From: Agrobacterium fabrum
GTDB lineage: Bacteria; Pseudomonadota; Alphaproteobacteria; Rhizobiales; Rhizobiaceae
NCBI GenBank assembly: GCA_003241215.1
Contig: QFOL01000023.1
Location: 1-25,501 of the forward strand
Length of the DNA: 25,501 nt
Direction of reading: 5' to 3'
Shown: piece by piece, positions 7,831-15,419 of the stretch
Layout: each line of letters begins with the position of its first letter
How positions within the stretch are numbered: position 1 is the first letter of the stretch
Program-made: the position numbers and the translations under genes
Notes under the pieces: model-generated
The model's database searches: none
Seen by the model: only the letters and a program-made list of their open reading frames with translations
Told to the model about the DNA's origin: nothing

Positions 7831-8808
7831 ATGGCTTCAGTAATTGCTCCGGACCGACTTGGTCCCACCGTCTGCGTTGGCGAGATCCTTGTCGAGATCG
7901 TCGCAACCACTGTCGGCGATGGATTTACCGAAGCACAGCCGCTCGTAGGGCCCTATCCCAGCGGCGCGCCCGCAATCTTCATCTCGCAATGCGGGCGGCT
8001 CGGCGGTTCGTCCGCCATGGTCGGCGGTGTCGGCGACGATGATTTCGGCCGTGTCAATACGGACAGGCTCAAACGGGACGGCGTCGACATCTCGACGATT
8101 TCGGTCAATAGCGACTATCCGACGGGAAGCGCTTTTGTTCGCTACCGCAAGGATGGGTCACGGGACTTCGTCTATAACATCGCCACATCCGCTGCCGCGC
8201 GCTTCGGATGGTCCGGGACGGTCAAAAGCCTGATCGAGCGGACCGGGCATCTGCATGTCATGGGCTCAGCCCTCTCGGTTCCGAGCGCGCGGGAGGTCAT
8301 CGACCGGGCAGTGGATATCGTCAAGGCCCGGGGCGGAACCCTTTCCGTCGATCCGAATATCCGCAAGGAGCTGAAACTGGACGAGGCGACCGAGCAGCGT
8401 TTTGCGCGGCTGGTCGCCGCCGCCGATCTCCTGCTTCCCTCCGGCGAGGAACTTGAAAGAGCCGCGGGCGTGGAGGGCGAGGCAAACGCTATCGGCCGCC
8501 TGTTCGAGATCGGCGTGAAGGAAATCGTCCTCAAGCGCGGGGCTGAAGGGGCGACCTATTTCGGCAGGGATGGCGAGTGTATCGATGCGCCGGCCTTCCT
8601 TGTCGAGGAAGTCGATCCGACGGGGGCGGGCGATTGCTTCGGCGGGGCCTATCTGACCTGCCGCCGTTTGGGAATGCCGCCCGAGCAGGCGCTCACCTAT
8701 GCTTCGGCAGCCGGCGCCCGCAATGTCGCCGTTCGCGGTCCCATGGAAGGAGCGGGGACCCGGCAGGAACTCGACGCGTTCATCTCCTCGACGGAAAGGC
8801 GCGTGTGA
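7831..8808 (+). CDS. PfkB-family sugar kinase, probable D-tagatose kinase
   Basis: A 325-residue ribokinase-fold kinase. The N-terminal PfkB signature appears as CGRLGGSSAMVGGVGDDDFG (54-73) and the C-terminal one as DPTGAGDCFGG (262-272), with Asp268 the likely catalytic base. CAGGA precedes the ATG. The gene overlaps the next one by a single base (TGATG), and that next gene is of the GatZ/KbaZ family. A PF00294 kinase making D-tagatose 6-phosphate paired with a PF08013 protein is the arrangement described for galactitol and D-altritol use in A. tumefaciens (from memory). That context is why I favour tagatose over fructose or 2-keto-3-deoxygluconate as substrate. The kinase class is certain, the substrate inferred. 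Confidence 0.85.
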   Translation: MASVIAPDRLGPTVCVGEILVEIVATTVGDGFTEAQPLVGPYPSGAPAIFISQCGRLGGSSAMVGGVGDDDFGRVNTDRLKRDGVDISTISVNSDYPTGSAFVRYRKDGSRDFVYNIATSAAARFGWSGTVKSLIERTGHLHVMGSALSVPSAREVIDRAVDIVKARGGTLSVDPNIRKELKLDEATEQRFARLVAAADLLLPSGEELERAAGVEGEANAIGRLFEIGVKEIVLKRGAEGATYFGRDGECIDAPAFLVEEVDPTGAGDCFGGAYLTCRRLGMPPEQALTYASAAGARNVAVRGPMEGAGTRQELDAFISSTERRV

Positions 8809-10076
8809 TGCAGGTCGATCTAAGACAGCTCGCTTCGCTGCGCAGACAGGGACATCCGACGGGAGTGACCTCCGCATGTTCCGCGCATCCGATTGTCATT
8901 CGCGCCGCCCTTCGCCATGGCAGGCAGCATGAAAGCACCGTGCTCATCGAGGCGACCTGCAATCAGGTCAATCACCTCGGCGGCTACACCGGGATGACGC
9001 CTGACGATTTTGCGGCGCTCGTCCACGAGATCGCCGTCGAGGAAGGCTGCCCCGAGAAGCTGATCGTTCTCGGGGGCGATCACCTCGGTCCCAATCCCTG
9101 GCGGGACCGGCCGGCCGAGGAAGCCATGGCGCAGGCGGAAAAAATGGTTGCCGCCTATATCGAGGCGGAGTTCCGGAAAATCCATCTGGACGCTTCGATG
9201 GGCTGCAAGGGCGAGCCCGTCGCACTCGACGATGAAACGACCGCGCAACGCGCGGCGCGTCTTGCCGCTGTCGCCGAGACCTGCGCCGAGAGGGCCGGGG
9301 GTGAAATGCCCGTTTACATCATCGGAACGGAAGTGCCGCCTCCGGGCGGGGCCGATCACGCCCTCGATAGTATAGAACCGACATCGGCGGCGGCGGCCTT
9401 GAAGACGATCGATGTGCACCGACGCGTCTTTTCGGATCTGGGACTCGACAAAGCTTTCGGGCGGGCGATCGGTCTCGTGGTTCAGCCCGGCGTCGAGTTC
9501 GGCAATCACAATGTCATCCACTATGACCACAGCAAGATCGACGCGCTGAAAGCCGTGCTCGCTGACGAGCCGCAATTCGTGTTCGAAGCCCATTCGACCG
9601 ATTATCAGGGCACCGGTCCGCTAACCGCACTGGTGGCGGATGGTTTTCCGATCCTGAAGGTCGGACCCGAACTGACTTTCGTGCTTCGCGAGGCGCTTTA
9701 TGCGCTGGATGTCATCGCATCGGACCTTCTGCCGGATTATGGCGACCGGCCGCTCTATGCCGCCATGGAAGCCCTGATGCTGAGCCAGCCCGAAAACTGG
9801 AGCCGCCATTATCACAATGGCGAGCGTTGGCTTCGTCATTATTCGCTGTCCGACCGCATCCGTTATTACTGGGCGGCGCCCGAGGCCCAGCTGGCCGTCG
9901 ACCGTCTCTGCGATGCGCTGCGCGGCCAGTCCGTTCCGCTTCCACTGTTCTGGCAGCACATGCCTGCGGCTCAGGAATTCGCGGGATCGCCGCTCGACCC
10001 GGAGGGCGTCCTGATCTGGAGGGTCATGCGCAGCATTGCGGATTACCACGTGGCATGTGGGGTTGGAATTAACTAG
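8808..10076 (+). CDS. GatZ/KbaZ-family protein, probable D-tagatose-6-phosphate 4-epimerase
   Basis: A 422-residue protein of the GatZ/KbaZ family. Conserved blocks: IEATCNQVNHLGGYTGM (47-63), VLGGDHLGPNPW (87-98), KIHLDASMGCKGEP (124-137) and GTEVPPPGG (173-181), with FEAHSTDYQ further on. In E. coli, GatZ and KbaZ are non-catalytic partners of the aldolases GatY and KbaY, but no such aldolase is encoded here. Stand-alone members have been reported to epimerise D-tagatose 6-phosphate to D-fructose 6-phosphate. The ATG at 8808 overlaps the kinase stop (TGATG), so product and user of tagatose 6-phosphate are translationally coupled. The open frame continues back to 8577, inside the kinase gene, and that part is spurious. 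Confidence 0.88.
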   Translation: MQVDLRQLASLRRQGHPTGVTSACSAHPIVIRAALRHGRQHESTVLIEATCNQVNHLGGYTGMTPDDFAALVHEIAVEEGCPEKLIVLGGDHLGPNPWRDRPAEEAMAQAEKMVAAYIEAEFRKIHLDASMGCKGEPVALDDETTAQRAARLAAVAETCAERAGGEMPVYIIGTEVPPPGGADHALDSIEPTSAAAALKTIDVHRRVFSDLGLDKAFGRAIGLVVQPGVEFGNHNVIHYDHSKIDALKAVLADEPQFVFEAHSTDYQGTGPLTALVADGFPILKVGPELTFVLREALYALDVIASDLLPDYGDRPLYAAMEALMLSQPENWSRHYHNGERWLRHYSLSDRIRYYWAAPEAQLAVDRLCDALRGQSVPLPLFWQHMPAAQEFAGSPLDPEGVLIWRVMRSIADYHVACGVGIN

Positions 10077-10098
10077 CGAGCGAAGGGAGGAGGAGCGC

Positions 10099-10824
10099 AT
10101 GAACGAATTGAACGGTAAGATCGCGGCCGTAACGGGCGCCGCATCGGGAATAGGGCTTGCCTCAACCGAGGCGATGATCGCCGCCGGGGCGACGGTCGTG
10201 CTCGTCGATCGCGATGAGCGGGCGCTGCACGCGGTCTGCTCGCGTCTCGGGGACCGCGCAATCCCGCTGACGGCCGATCTTCTCGATGCCGGGCAATGCG
10301 CCTCGCTACTCGATGGCCTTTTGTCGAAGGTCGGGCATCTCGACATTTTTCATGCCAATGCCGGAACCTATATCGGCGGCGATCTTGTCGATGCCGATCT
10401 CGACGGTATCGACCGCATGCTCAATCTCAATATCAATGTCGTCATCAAGAATGTCCGCACCGTCGCGCCGCACATGGTTGGGCGCGCGACCGGCGATATC
10501 GTCGTGACGAGTTCGGTGGCGGGGCATTCGGCGGTGCCGTGGGAGCCGGTCTATTCCTCTTCCAAATGGGCCATGCACTGCTTCGTTCAGACGATGCGTC
10601 GCCAGCTCCTGAAAAACGGAATCCGCGTCGGCTCTGTCTCGCCGGGGCCGGTTATCAGCGCCCTGCTTGCCGACTGGCCGGAGGAGAATCTGCGCAAGGC
10701 CAAGGAGGCCGGCGCACTCATCGAACCGAAGGAAGTCGCCGACGCGATCATCTTCATGCTGACGCGTCCGAGGAATGTGACGATCCGCGACGTCGTCATT
10801 CTTCCCAGCGCTTTCGACATCTAA
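10099..10824 (+). CDS. SDR oxidoreductase, ribitol 2-dehydrogenase-like
   Basis: A 241-residue short-chain dehydrogenase. NAD-binding motif TGAASGIG at 12-19; Asp37 after strand two favours NAD over NADP; NAG motif HANAG at 85-89; catalytic Ser139, Tyr152 and Lys156 (YSSSK). Segments LDIFHANAG, WEPVY, PGPV, and the C-terminal NVTIRDVVILP closely follow Klebsiella ribitol dehydrogenase as I remember it. It should oxidise an alditol at C2 to a ketose: ribitol to D-ribulose, or a hexitol of matching configuration such as allitol. GGAGGAGGAG precedes ATG 10099. The neighbouring hexitol genes make a hexitol substrate as likely as ribitol. Confidence 0.87.
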   Translation: MNELNGKIAAVTGAASGIGLASTEAMIAAGATVVLVDRDERALHAVCSRLGDRAIPLTADLLDAGQCASLLDGLLSKVGHLDIFHANAGTYIGGDLVDADLDGIDRMLNLNINVVIKNVRTVAPHMVGRATGDIVVTSSVAGHSAVPWEPVYSSSKWAMHCFVQTMRRQLLKNGIRVGSVSPGPVISALLADWPEENLRKAKEAGALIEPKEVADAIIFMLTRPRNVTIRDVVILPSAFDI

Positions 10825-10834
10825 GGAGAGGCCC

Positions 10835-11608
10835 ATGTCCTATCAGAAGAAATTCCGTCTGGACGGCGAGCGCGCCGTCGTTACCGGGGGCGGGCGCGCT
10901 ATCGGGCTGTGCTGCACCGAAGCCCTGGCGGAATCGGGGGCCTCCGTCATCGTCATCGAGCGCAGCGAGGCAGACGCGCAGGAGGCCATCGCCCTTCGGG
11001 CGAAAGGATATGAGATCGACATCCGGGTTGGCGATGTCACCGATTCCGACCGCATGGAGACCATAGCATCCGAACTTGTCGATATGGGCCGGGCGGCGAC
11101 GATCCTCGTCAACAATGCAGGAATTGGCCAGAACGGTATCCCTGCGGAAGATGTGACGGATGCCGACTGGCTTCGGATGATGAATGTCAATGTCAACGGC
11201 GTCTTCTGGTGCTCCCGCGCATTCGGGCGGCACATGGTGGCGTCGAAGCGGGGAGCTATCGTCAATCTCGGTTCGATGTCGGGCAATATCTGCAACCGGC
11301 CCCAGCCGCAGACCGCCTATAATGTCTCTAAGGCGGCGGTCCATCATCTCACGCGCTCGCTGGCCGCCGAATGGGCGCATCACGGTGTAAGGGTGAATGC
11401 GGTCGCGCCGACCTATATCGAGACGCCCATGGTTGCCGCGGTGGAAGCCAATAAAGCGCGTATCCCTATCTGGCTGGCGGATACGCCGATGGGGCGAATG
11501 GGCAACCCGGAGGAGGTGGCGAGCGCCGTGCTTTTTCTTGCATCCGGCGCGGCAAGCCTGATGACGGGCGCAATCGTCAATGTGGATGCCGGTTTTACCT
11601 GCTGGTGA
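10835..11608 (+). CDS. SDR oxidoreductase, galactitol dehydrogenase-like
   Basis: A 257-residue short-chain dehydrogenase. Cofactor motif TGGGRAIG (17-24), NNAG (93-96), catalytic Ser147, Tyr162 and Lys166 (YNVSK). FRLDG at the N-terminus, FWCSRAFGR, NLGSMSGNICNRPQ and the C-terminal tryptophan of GFTCW closely parallel the Rhodobacter sphaeroides galactitol dehydrogenase as I recall it. That enzyme oxidises galactitol (to L-tagatose) and other polyols with NAD. AGGAGAGG at the end of the previous SDR gene serves as ribosome binding site, 10 bases between genes. Whether this enzyme forms the D- or L-ketose decides how it connects to the tagatose kinase; sequence alone does not tell. Confidence 0.87.
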   Translation: MSYQKKFRLDGERAVVTGGGRAIGLCCTEALAESGASVIVIERSEADAQEAIALRAKGYEIDIRVGDVTDSDRMETIASELVDMGRAATILVNNAGIGQNGIPAEDVTDADWLRMMNVNVNGVFWCSRAFGRHMVASKRGAIVNLGSMSGNICNRPQPQTAYNVSKAAVHHLTRSLAAEWAHHGVRVNAVAPTYIETPMVAAVEANKARIPIWLADTPMGRMGNPEEVASAVLFLASGAASLMTGAIVNVDAGFTCW

Positions 11609-11699
11609 TGCGGCCGGGTCTCTAGGGGTTCCGGACACTTAAGCTGAAGCGGAAGGGCTGGAGGGCATTCTCCGCACCCGACCTTGAACATGAATGTCA

Positions 11700-11742
11700 C
11701 GCCGAAATCGCCGGGAGGCCGGTTTCGGCGAAGGCGAAACCG
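11700..11742 (+). promoter_or_regulatory. Two mutually exclusive hairpins before the transporter genes
   Basis: Hairpin A pairs CGCCGAAA (11700-11707) with TTTCGGCG (11723-11730) around a 15-base loop. Hairpin B pairs CGGTTTCG (11720-11727) with CGAAACCG (11735-11742) around a 7-base loop. They share bases 11723-11727, so only one can form at a time. Hairpin B ends right before the GGGAG ribosome binding site (11744-11748) of the ABC ATPase gene. The leader between the SDR stop (11608) and the ATPase start is 147 bases, the longest gap within this operon. A translational switch or RNA processing site is possible. Confidence 0.5.
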
Positions 11743-11755
11743 TGGGAGAATTTCG

Positions 11756-13279
11756 ATGGAAACGACCGGGTTGGAGCACGTTCAGGAACGTGCCGCAGGA
11801 CCGTTGCTTCTTGAGGCATCGGGCGTCGCGAAGCGTTTCAACAAAGTGGCCGCGCTTCTGGATGGCAGGATTGCCCTTCGCCCGGGCAGTGTCAATGCGT
11901 TATGCGGCGGCAACGGTGCGGGCAAGTCGACCTTTCTGGGGATATTGATGGGGTTGCTCCGCCGCGATGCGGGGTCCGTAACCGTCAGGGGCGCCGAGGT
12001 CGATTTCTCCTCTCCCGCCGAAGCTTTGGACAGCGGCGTGGCGATCATCACGCAGGAGCTGAGCCCGTTCCTCGACATGACGGTCGCCGAGAACCTTTAC
12101 CTCGGCCGCGAGCAGCGCGGGGGGCGGTTCTTTGTGGACGACCGGCGGATGATCGCCGATGCGGAGGATATTCTCGGCCGCCTGAAATTCGATATTCCCG
12201 CCCGCGCCCGGTTGCGCGATCTTTCCGTCGCGCAGTCGCAGCTCGTCGAGATCACCAAGGCGATTAGCCGGCGCAGCGAAATCCTGATCATGGACGAACC
12301 GACCTCCGCCATTGGCGAGCGTGAAACGCAGATGCTTTTCGACGCCATCCGCAGGCTGACGGCCGATGGCGTCGGCATCATCTACGTATCGCATCGCCTC
12401 ACCGAGATTTTCGAGATCGCCGACGACTACACCGTTTTCCGCGATGGCCGTTTCGTCGGCGGGGGCAGCATTGCCGAGATCGACCGCAAGGGGCTTATAA
12501 GGTCGATTGTTGGGCGCGATCTCCTTGATCACAGGCGCGAAGTAAAATCATTCGAGGCAGCAAAACCGCTTTTGGAAGCGAGGGGCTTTTCCTCCGCCGG
12601 CAAGTTCAGCGACATCAATGTGACCCTTCACGCGGGCGAGATTGTCGGTCTTTATGGTCTTCTCGGTTCCGGCCGCAGCGAGTTCGTCAATGCGCTCTAC
12701 GGCACCGAGCCACGGGATGCGGGCGAGATTTTCATCGACGGAAGGCCCGCCGATCTGAAGACGCCGGCCCACTCGATCCGGGCCGGGATTTCGCTGGTCA
12801 CCGAAGACCGGAAGCAGACGGGCTTGTCGCTGACGGCTTCGGTCGCCCACAATATCACCGTCGCGAACCTGCCCCATTATGCGCGACGCGGTTTCATGGA
12901 TGGCGCGCAGGAGGCGAAAAGCGTCCGCGAGCATATGAAACGCTTTTCGATCAAGGCCGCATCGCCGGATATTCCCGTCCAGTCCTTGAGCGGCGGCAAC
13001 CAGCAGAAGGTCGTTCTCGCCCGCTGCATCGATACCAGTCCCCGGGTGTTGATCTGCGATGAGCCGACGCGCGGCGTCGATGAAGGGGCCAAGTGGGAGA
13101 TTTACGCCTTCCTCGAAAACTTCGTGAAGGCCGGCAATGCCGTGCTGATGATCTCCTCGGAGATTCCCGAAATCCTTGGCAATGCCGACCGGATTGTCGT
13201 GTTCCAGCGCGGCCGCGTTGCCGGCGAAGTGTCCGGACCGGACGCCACCCAAGAAACCCTAGTCCATCTGGCCTCGTAA
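11756..13279 (+). CDS. CUT2 sugar ABC transporter ATPase, RbsA-like (first system)
   Basis: A 507-residue double ATPase. First half: Walker A GGNGAGKST (51-59), degenerate signature LSVAQSQLVEI, Walker B ILIMDEPTSA. Second half: degenerate Walker A LYGLLGSGRSEF, signature LSGGNQQKVVLAR, Walker B VLICDEPTRGVD. This asymmetry is normal for RbsA, XylG and MglA proteins. ATG 11756 has GGGAG 8 bases upstream. The frame runs back to 11684, where the added residues would be an arginine-rich stretch read through the leader hairpins. Followed by permease and binding-protein genes in the order A-C-B. Confidence 0.93.
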   Translation: METTGLEHVQERAAGPLLLEASGVAKRFNKVAALLDGRIALRPGSVNALCGGNGAGKSTFLGILMGLLRRDAGSVTVRGAEVDFSSPAEALDSGVAIITQELSPFLDMTVAENLYLGREQRGGRFFVDDRRMIADAEDILGRLKFDIPARARLRDLSVAQSQLVEITKAISRRSEILIMDEPTSAIGERETQMLFDAIRRLTADGVGIIYVSHRLTEIFEIADDYTVFRDGRFVGGGSIAEIDRKGLIRSIVGRDLLDHRREVKSFEAAKPLLEARGFSSAGKFSDINVTLHAGEIVGLYGLLGSGRSEFVNALYGTEPRDAGEIFIDGRPADLKTPAHSIRAGISLVTEDRKQTGLSLTASVAHNITVANLPHYARRGFMDGAQEAKSVREHMKRFSIKAASPDIPVQSLSGGNQQKVVLARCIDTSPRVLICDEPTRGVDEGAKWEIYAFLENFVKAGNAVLMISSEIPEILGNADRIVVFQRGRVAGEVSGPDATQETLVHLAS

Positions 13280-13309
13280 GGAAGGCGCCGGATCATGGAG
13301 GAGAAACCA

Positions 13310-14278
13310 GTGAATTCCGCAACTCTCGTCAAGCGCGAAACGAACTACGGTTCGCTCATCGCCCGCTACGGCATCGTCATTTCGTTCGTTCTGCTGTTCG
13401 TCATCCTGTCGGTGGCATCCCAGAATTTCCTTTCCGCCAACAACCTCCTCAATGTTCTGCGGCAGGTCTCGATCAATGGCGTCCTCGCCGTCGGCATGAC
13501 CTTCGTCATCCTGACCGCCGGCATCGATCTGTCCATCGGATCGATCCTGGCGCTTGCCGGTGCGGTGGCGGCGAGCCTGGTGACGGGCGCGGATGCGATG
13601 AACCCGCTGTTCGGGGTTGCGGCAGGTCTGGGCGTTGGCGCTCTCTGCGGTGTGGTCAACGGCACCGTCATTGCCCATTTCAGGGTTCCGGCCTTCGTTA
13701 CGACACTCGGTATGCTGAGTGTCGCACGCGGGGCGACGCTGCTTTACAGCGGCGGCCGGCCGATCCCCAACCTCAGTGCGGAATTCCGATGGCTGGGTCA
13801 GGGGCTGGTGTTTGGAATACCGGTTACGGTCATCATCTTTGCCATCGTCTTTGCCATCTCGGCCGTGGTGCTTCGCTATTCCGTCTATGGACGTCGCGTT
13901 TACGCCGTCGGCGGCAATCCGCGCAGCGCAAAGACCAGCGGCATCAACACCTCGGGCATCACCTTTTCCGTCTATGTCATCATGGGGGCTCTCGCCGGGC
14001 TTGCCGGCGTCATGCTCACCGCGCGCACCACCTCCGCGCTGCCGCAGGCCGGCATCGGCTATGAGCTCGACGCCATTGCGGCCGTGGTCATCGGCGGCAC
14101 AAGTCTCACCGGCGGTGTCGGCCGTATCGGTTACACGCTCGTGGGTGTCCTGATTATCGGCATGATCAGCAACGGTCTCGATCTGATGGGGGTGTCTTCG
14201 TATTACCAGCAGATCATCAAGGGTTCGATCATCGTCCTTGCGGTGCTGATCGACCGCTCCAGATCCCGGGGCGAATAG
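13310..14278 (+). CDS. CUT2 sugar ABC transporter permease, RbsC-like (first system)
   Basis: A 322-residue multi-helix inner-membrane permease of the RbsC/AraH family, with TAGIDLSIGSI in the N-terminal half and AVGGNPRSAKTSGINT as the typical cytoplasmic loop. I favour GTG 13310, because GGAGGAG ends 6 bases upstream. ATG 13295, five codons earlier, overlaps that site, though AAGGAAGG further upstream could serve it; this alternative adds five residues (MEEKP). It is separated by about 30 bases from the ATPase gene and forms the channel of the second importer of this operon. Confidence 0.9.
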   Translation: MNSATLVKRETNYGSLIARYGIVISFVLLFVILSVASQNFLSANNLLNVLRQVSINGVLAVGMTFVILTAGIDLSIGSILALAGAVAASLVTGADAMNPLFGVAAGLGVGALCGVVNGTVIAHFRVPAFVTTLGMLSVARGATLLYSGGRPIPNLSAEFRWLGQGLVFGIPVTVIIFAIVFAISAVVLRYSVYGRRVYAVGGNPRSAKTSGINTSGITFSVYVIMGALAGLAGVMLTARTTSALPQAGIGYELDAIAAVVIGGTSLTGGVGRIGYTLVGVLIIGMISNGLDLMGVSSYYQQIIKGSIIVLAVLIDRSRSRGE

Positions 14279-14293
14279 CAAACTCAGTTTGAA

Positions 14294-14313
14294 GGTGCAG
14301 CAGGTGCTGCGCC
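14294..14313 (+). other. Intercistronic hairpin between permease and binding-protein genes
   Basis: GGTGCAGCA can pair with TGCTGCGCC with one G-T pair; the loop must open by a few pairs. A second short dyad, CAAACT-C-AGTTTG (14279-14291), lies directly upstream, just after the permease stop. Hairpins in front of binding-protein genes often protect that part of the mRNA so that the binding protein is made in excess. No T-run follows, so it is not a terminator. Confidence 0.45.
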
Positions 14314-14333
14314 AATAAGTGGAGGAATCCAGA

Positions 14334-15347
14334 ATGACCATGACCAGACGTGCCCTTCTGGGCGCGACGACCTTTCTTTGCCTGATGGGCGGCGCTCTGA
14401 CCGGCGCGCCCGCCTATGCGAAGACCCTCAGGATCGCCGCCATCGTGCAGAGCCTCAACACGGAATACAACGTTTTATGGGCCGATGCCGCCAAGGCGCA
14501 TCCGGCTCTTGCCGACGGAACGGCTGCCCTGACTGTGCTCGACGGCCGCCAGGACGTGCTTACCCAGTCGAACCTGTTCGACACGGCAATCACCGAAAAA
14601 TACGATGCGATCATCTTCATTCCCGTCGATATCGACGCCGGCAACGATCCCATCGAGCGGGCCAGGGCGGCCGGCATTCCGGTCTTCGGTTCCAACACCG
14701 TTGTGTCCAAGACCGATCTCTATGACGCCTATATCAATTCGAACGACGTTGAAGCCGGTGAGATGCTGGCAAAAGCCGTCATCGACAAGGCCGGTAAGGA
14801 TGCCAAGATCGTCGTGCTTGAAGGCATGCTCGGTCAATCCGCACAGGTCCAGCGACTTGAAGGCATCACGAAGGTTCTGAAGGAGAATCCGGGCGTGACC
14901 GTGCTGGAGCAGAACACCGCGAACTGGTCGCGTGCGGAAGCCATCACCCTGATGGAAAACTTCCTCACGTCGCATGGCGATCAGATTCAGGGTGTGCTGG
15001 CCGAGAACGACGAAATGGCGGTCGGTGCCATCGAAGGCATCCGTAACCATGGCCTCGATCCGAAGAAGCTCCCGGTCGCGGGCGTCGACGGCATCAAGGA
15101 CGCGCTGGAGGCCGTCAAGCGCGGCGAACAGACAATGTCGATCCTGCAGGATGCCAACGGCCAGGCGCAGGGTGCAATCGACCTCGCGCTCAGCAAGCTC
15201 CTCGGTGACAGCTACAAGCCGCGTGCCAAGGTGTGGGACACGAATGGCGGCAAGCTGGCGTGGAACGGCGGCAAGGAACAGCACTATTATGTTCCGTGGC
15301 TTGCGGTGACTTCGGAGAATGTCGACAAGGTCATGGCAGGAAACTGA
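14334..15347 (+). CDS. CUT2 periplasmic sugar-binding protein, RbsB-like (first system)
   Basis: A 337-residue binding protein of the ribose/galactose-binding type (periplasmic binding protein 4 fold). The N-terminus MTMTRRALLGATTF has a twin-arginine-like RRALLG, then a hydrophobic core and a cleavage site after APAYA (residue 29). The mature part starts KTLRIAAIVQSL. LAENDEMAVGAIEG and AGVDGIKDALEAV are family segments around the hinge and sugar site. GGAGG lies 8 bases before ATG 14334. It is the last gene of the plus-strand operon. Its placement with hexitol dehydrogenases suggests a hexitol or ketose ligand. Confidence 0.92.
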   Translation: MTMTRRALLGATTFLCLMGGALTGAPAYAKTLRIAAIVQSLNTEYNVLWADAAKAHPALADGTAALTVLDGRQDVLTQSNLFDTAITEKYDAIIFIPVDIDAGNDPIERARAAGIPVFGSNTVVSKTDLYDAYINSNDVEAGEMLAKAVIDKAGKDAKIVVLEGMLGQSAQVQRLEGITKVLKENPGVTVLEQNTANWSRAEAITLMENFLTSHGDQIQGVLAENDEMAVGAIEGIRNHGLDPKKLPVAGVDGIKDALEAVKRGEQTMSILQDANGQAQGAIDLALSKLLGDSYKPRAKVWDTNGGKLAWNGGKEQHYYVPWLAVTSENVDKVMAGN

Positions 15348-15360
15348 TAAGCCATCAGGG

Positions 15361-15380
15361 GGACGCTCTTCGGAGCGTCC
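15361..15380. terminator. Shared hairpin between convergent operons
   Basis: GGACGCTC and GAGCGTCC form a perfect 8-bp stem closed by TTCG on the plus strand (CGAA on the minus strand). It lies in the 72-base gap between the convergent binding-protein gene and the epimerase gene, 13 bases after the former's stop. T-tracts are weak on both sides (TTC on plus), so termination may be inefficient or help from Rho may be needed, but position and stability point to a bidirectional end for both operons. Confidence 0.7.
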
Positions 15381-15419
15381 TTCAGATCGAGGAATTGCCT
15401 GCCATCGGCTCTTCGCGGA

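Noticed and set aside
8577..8807. N-terminal extension of the GatZ-like gene
   Set aside because: The added residues are a shifted reading of the kinase gene; the coupled ATG at 8808 gives the normal family N-terminus.
8808..10076. Reading the GatZ-like protein as a tagatose-bisphosphate aldolase subunit
   Set aside because: No GatY/KbaY partner is encoded nearby, and pairing with a tagatose-type kinase favours the stand-alone epimerase role.
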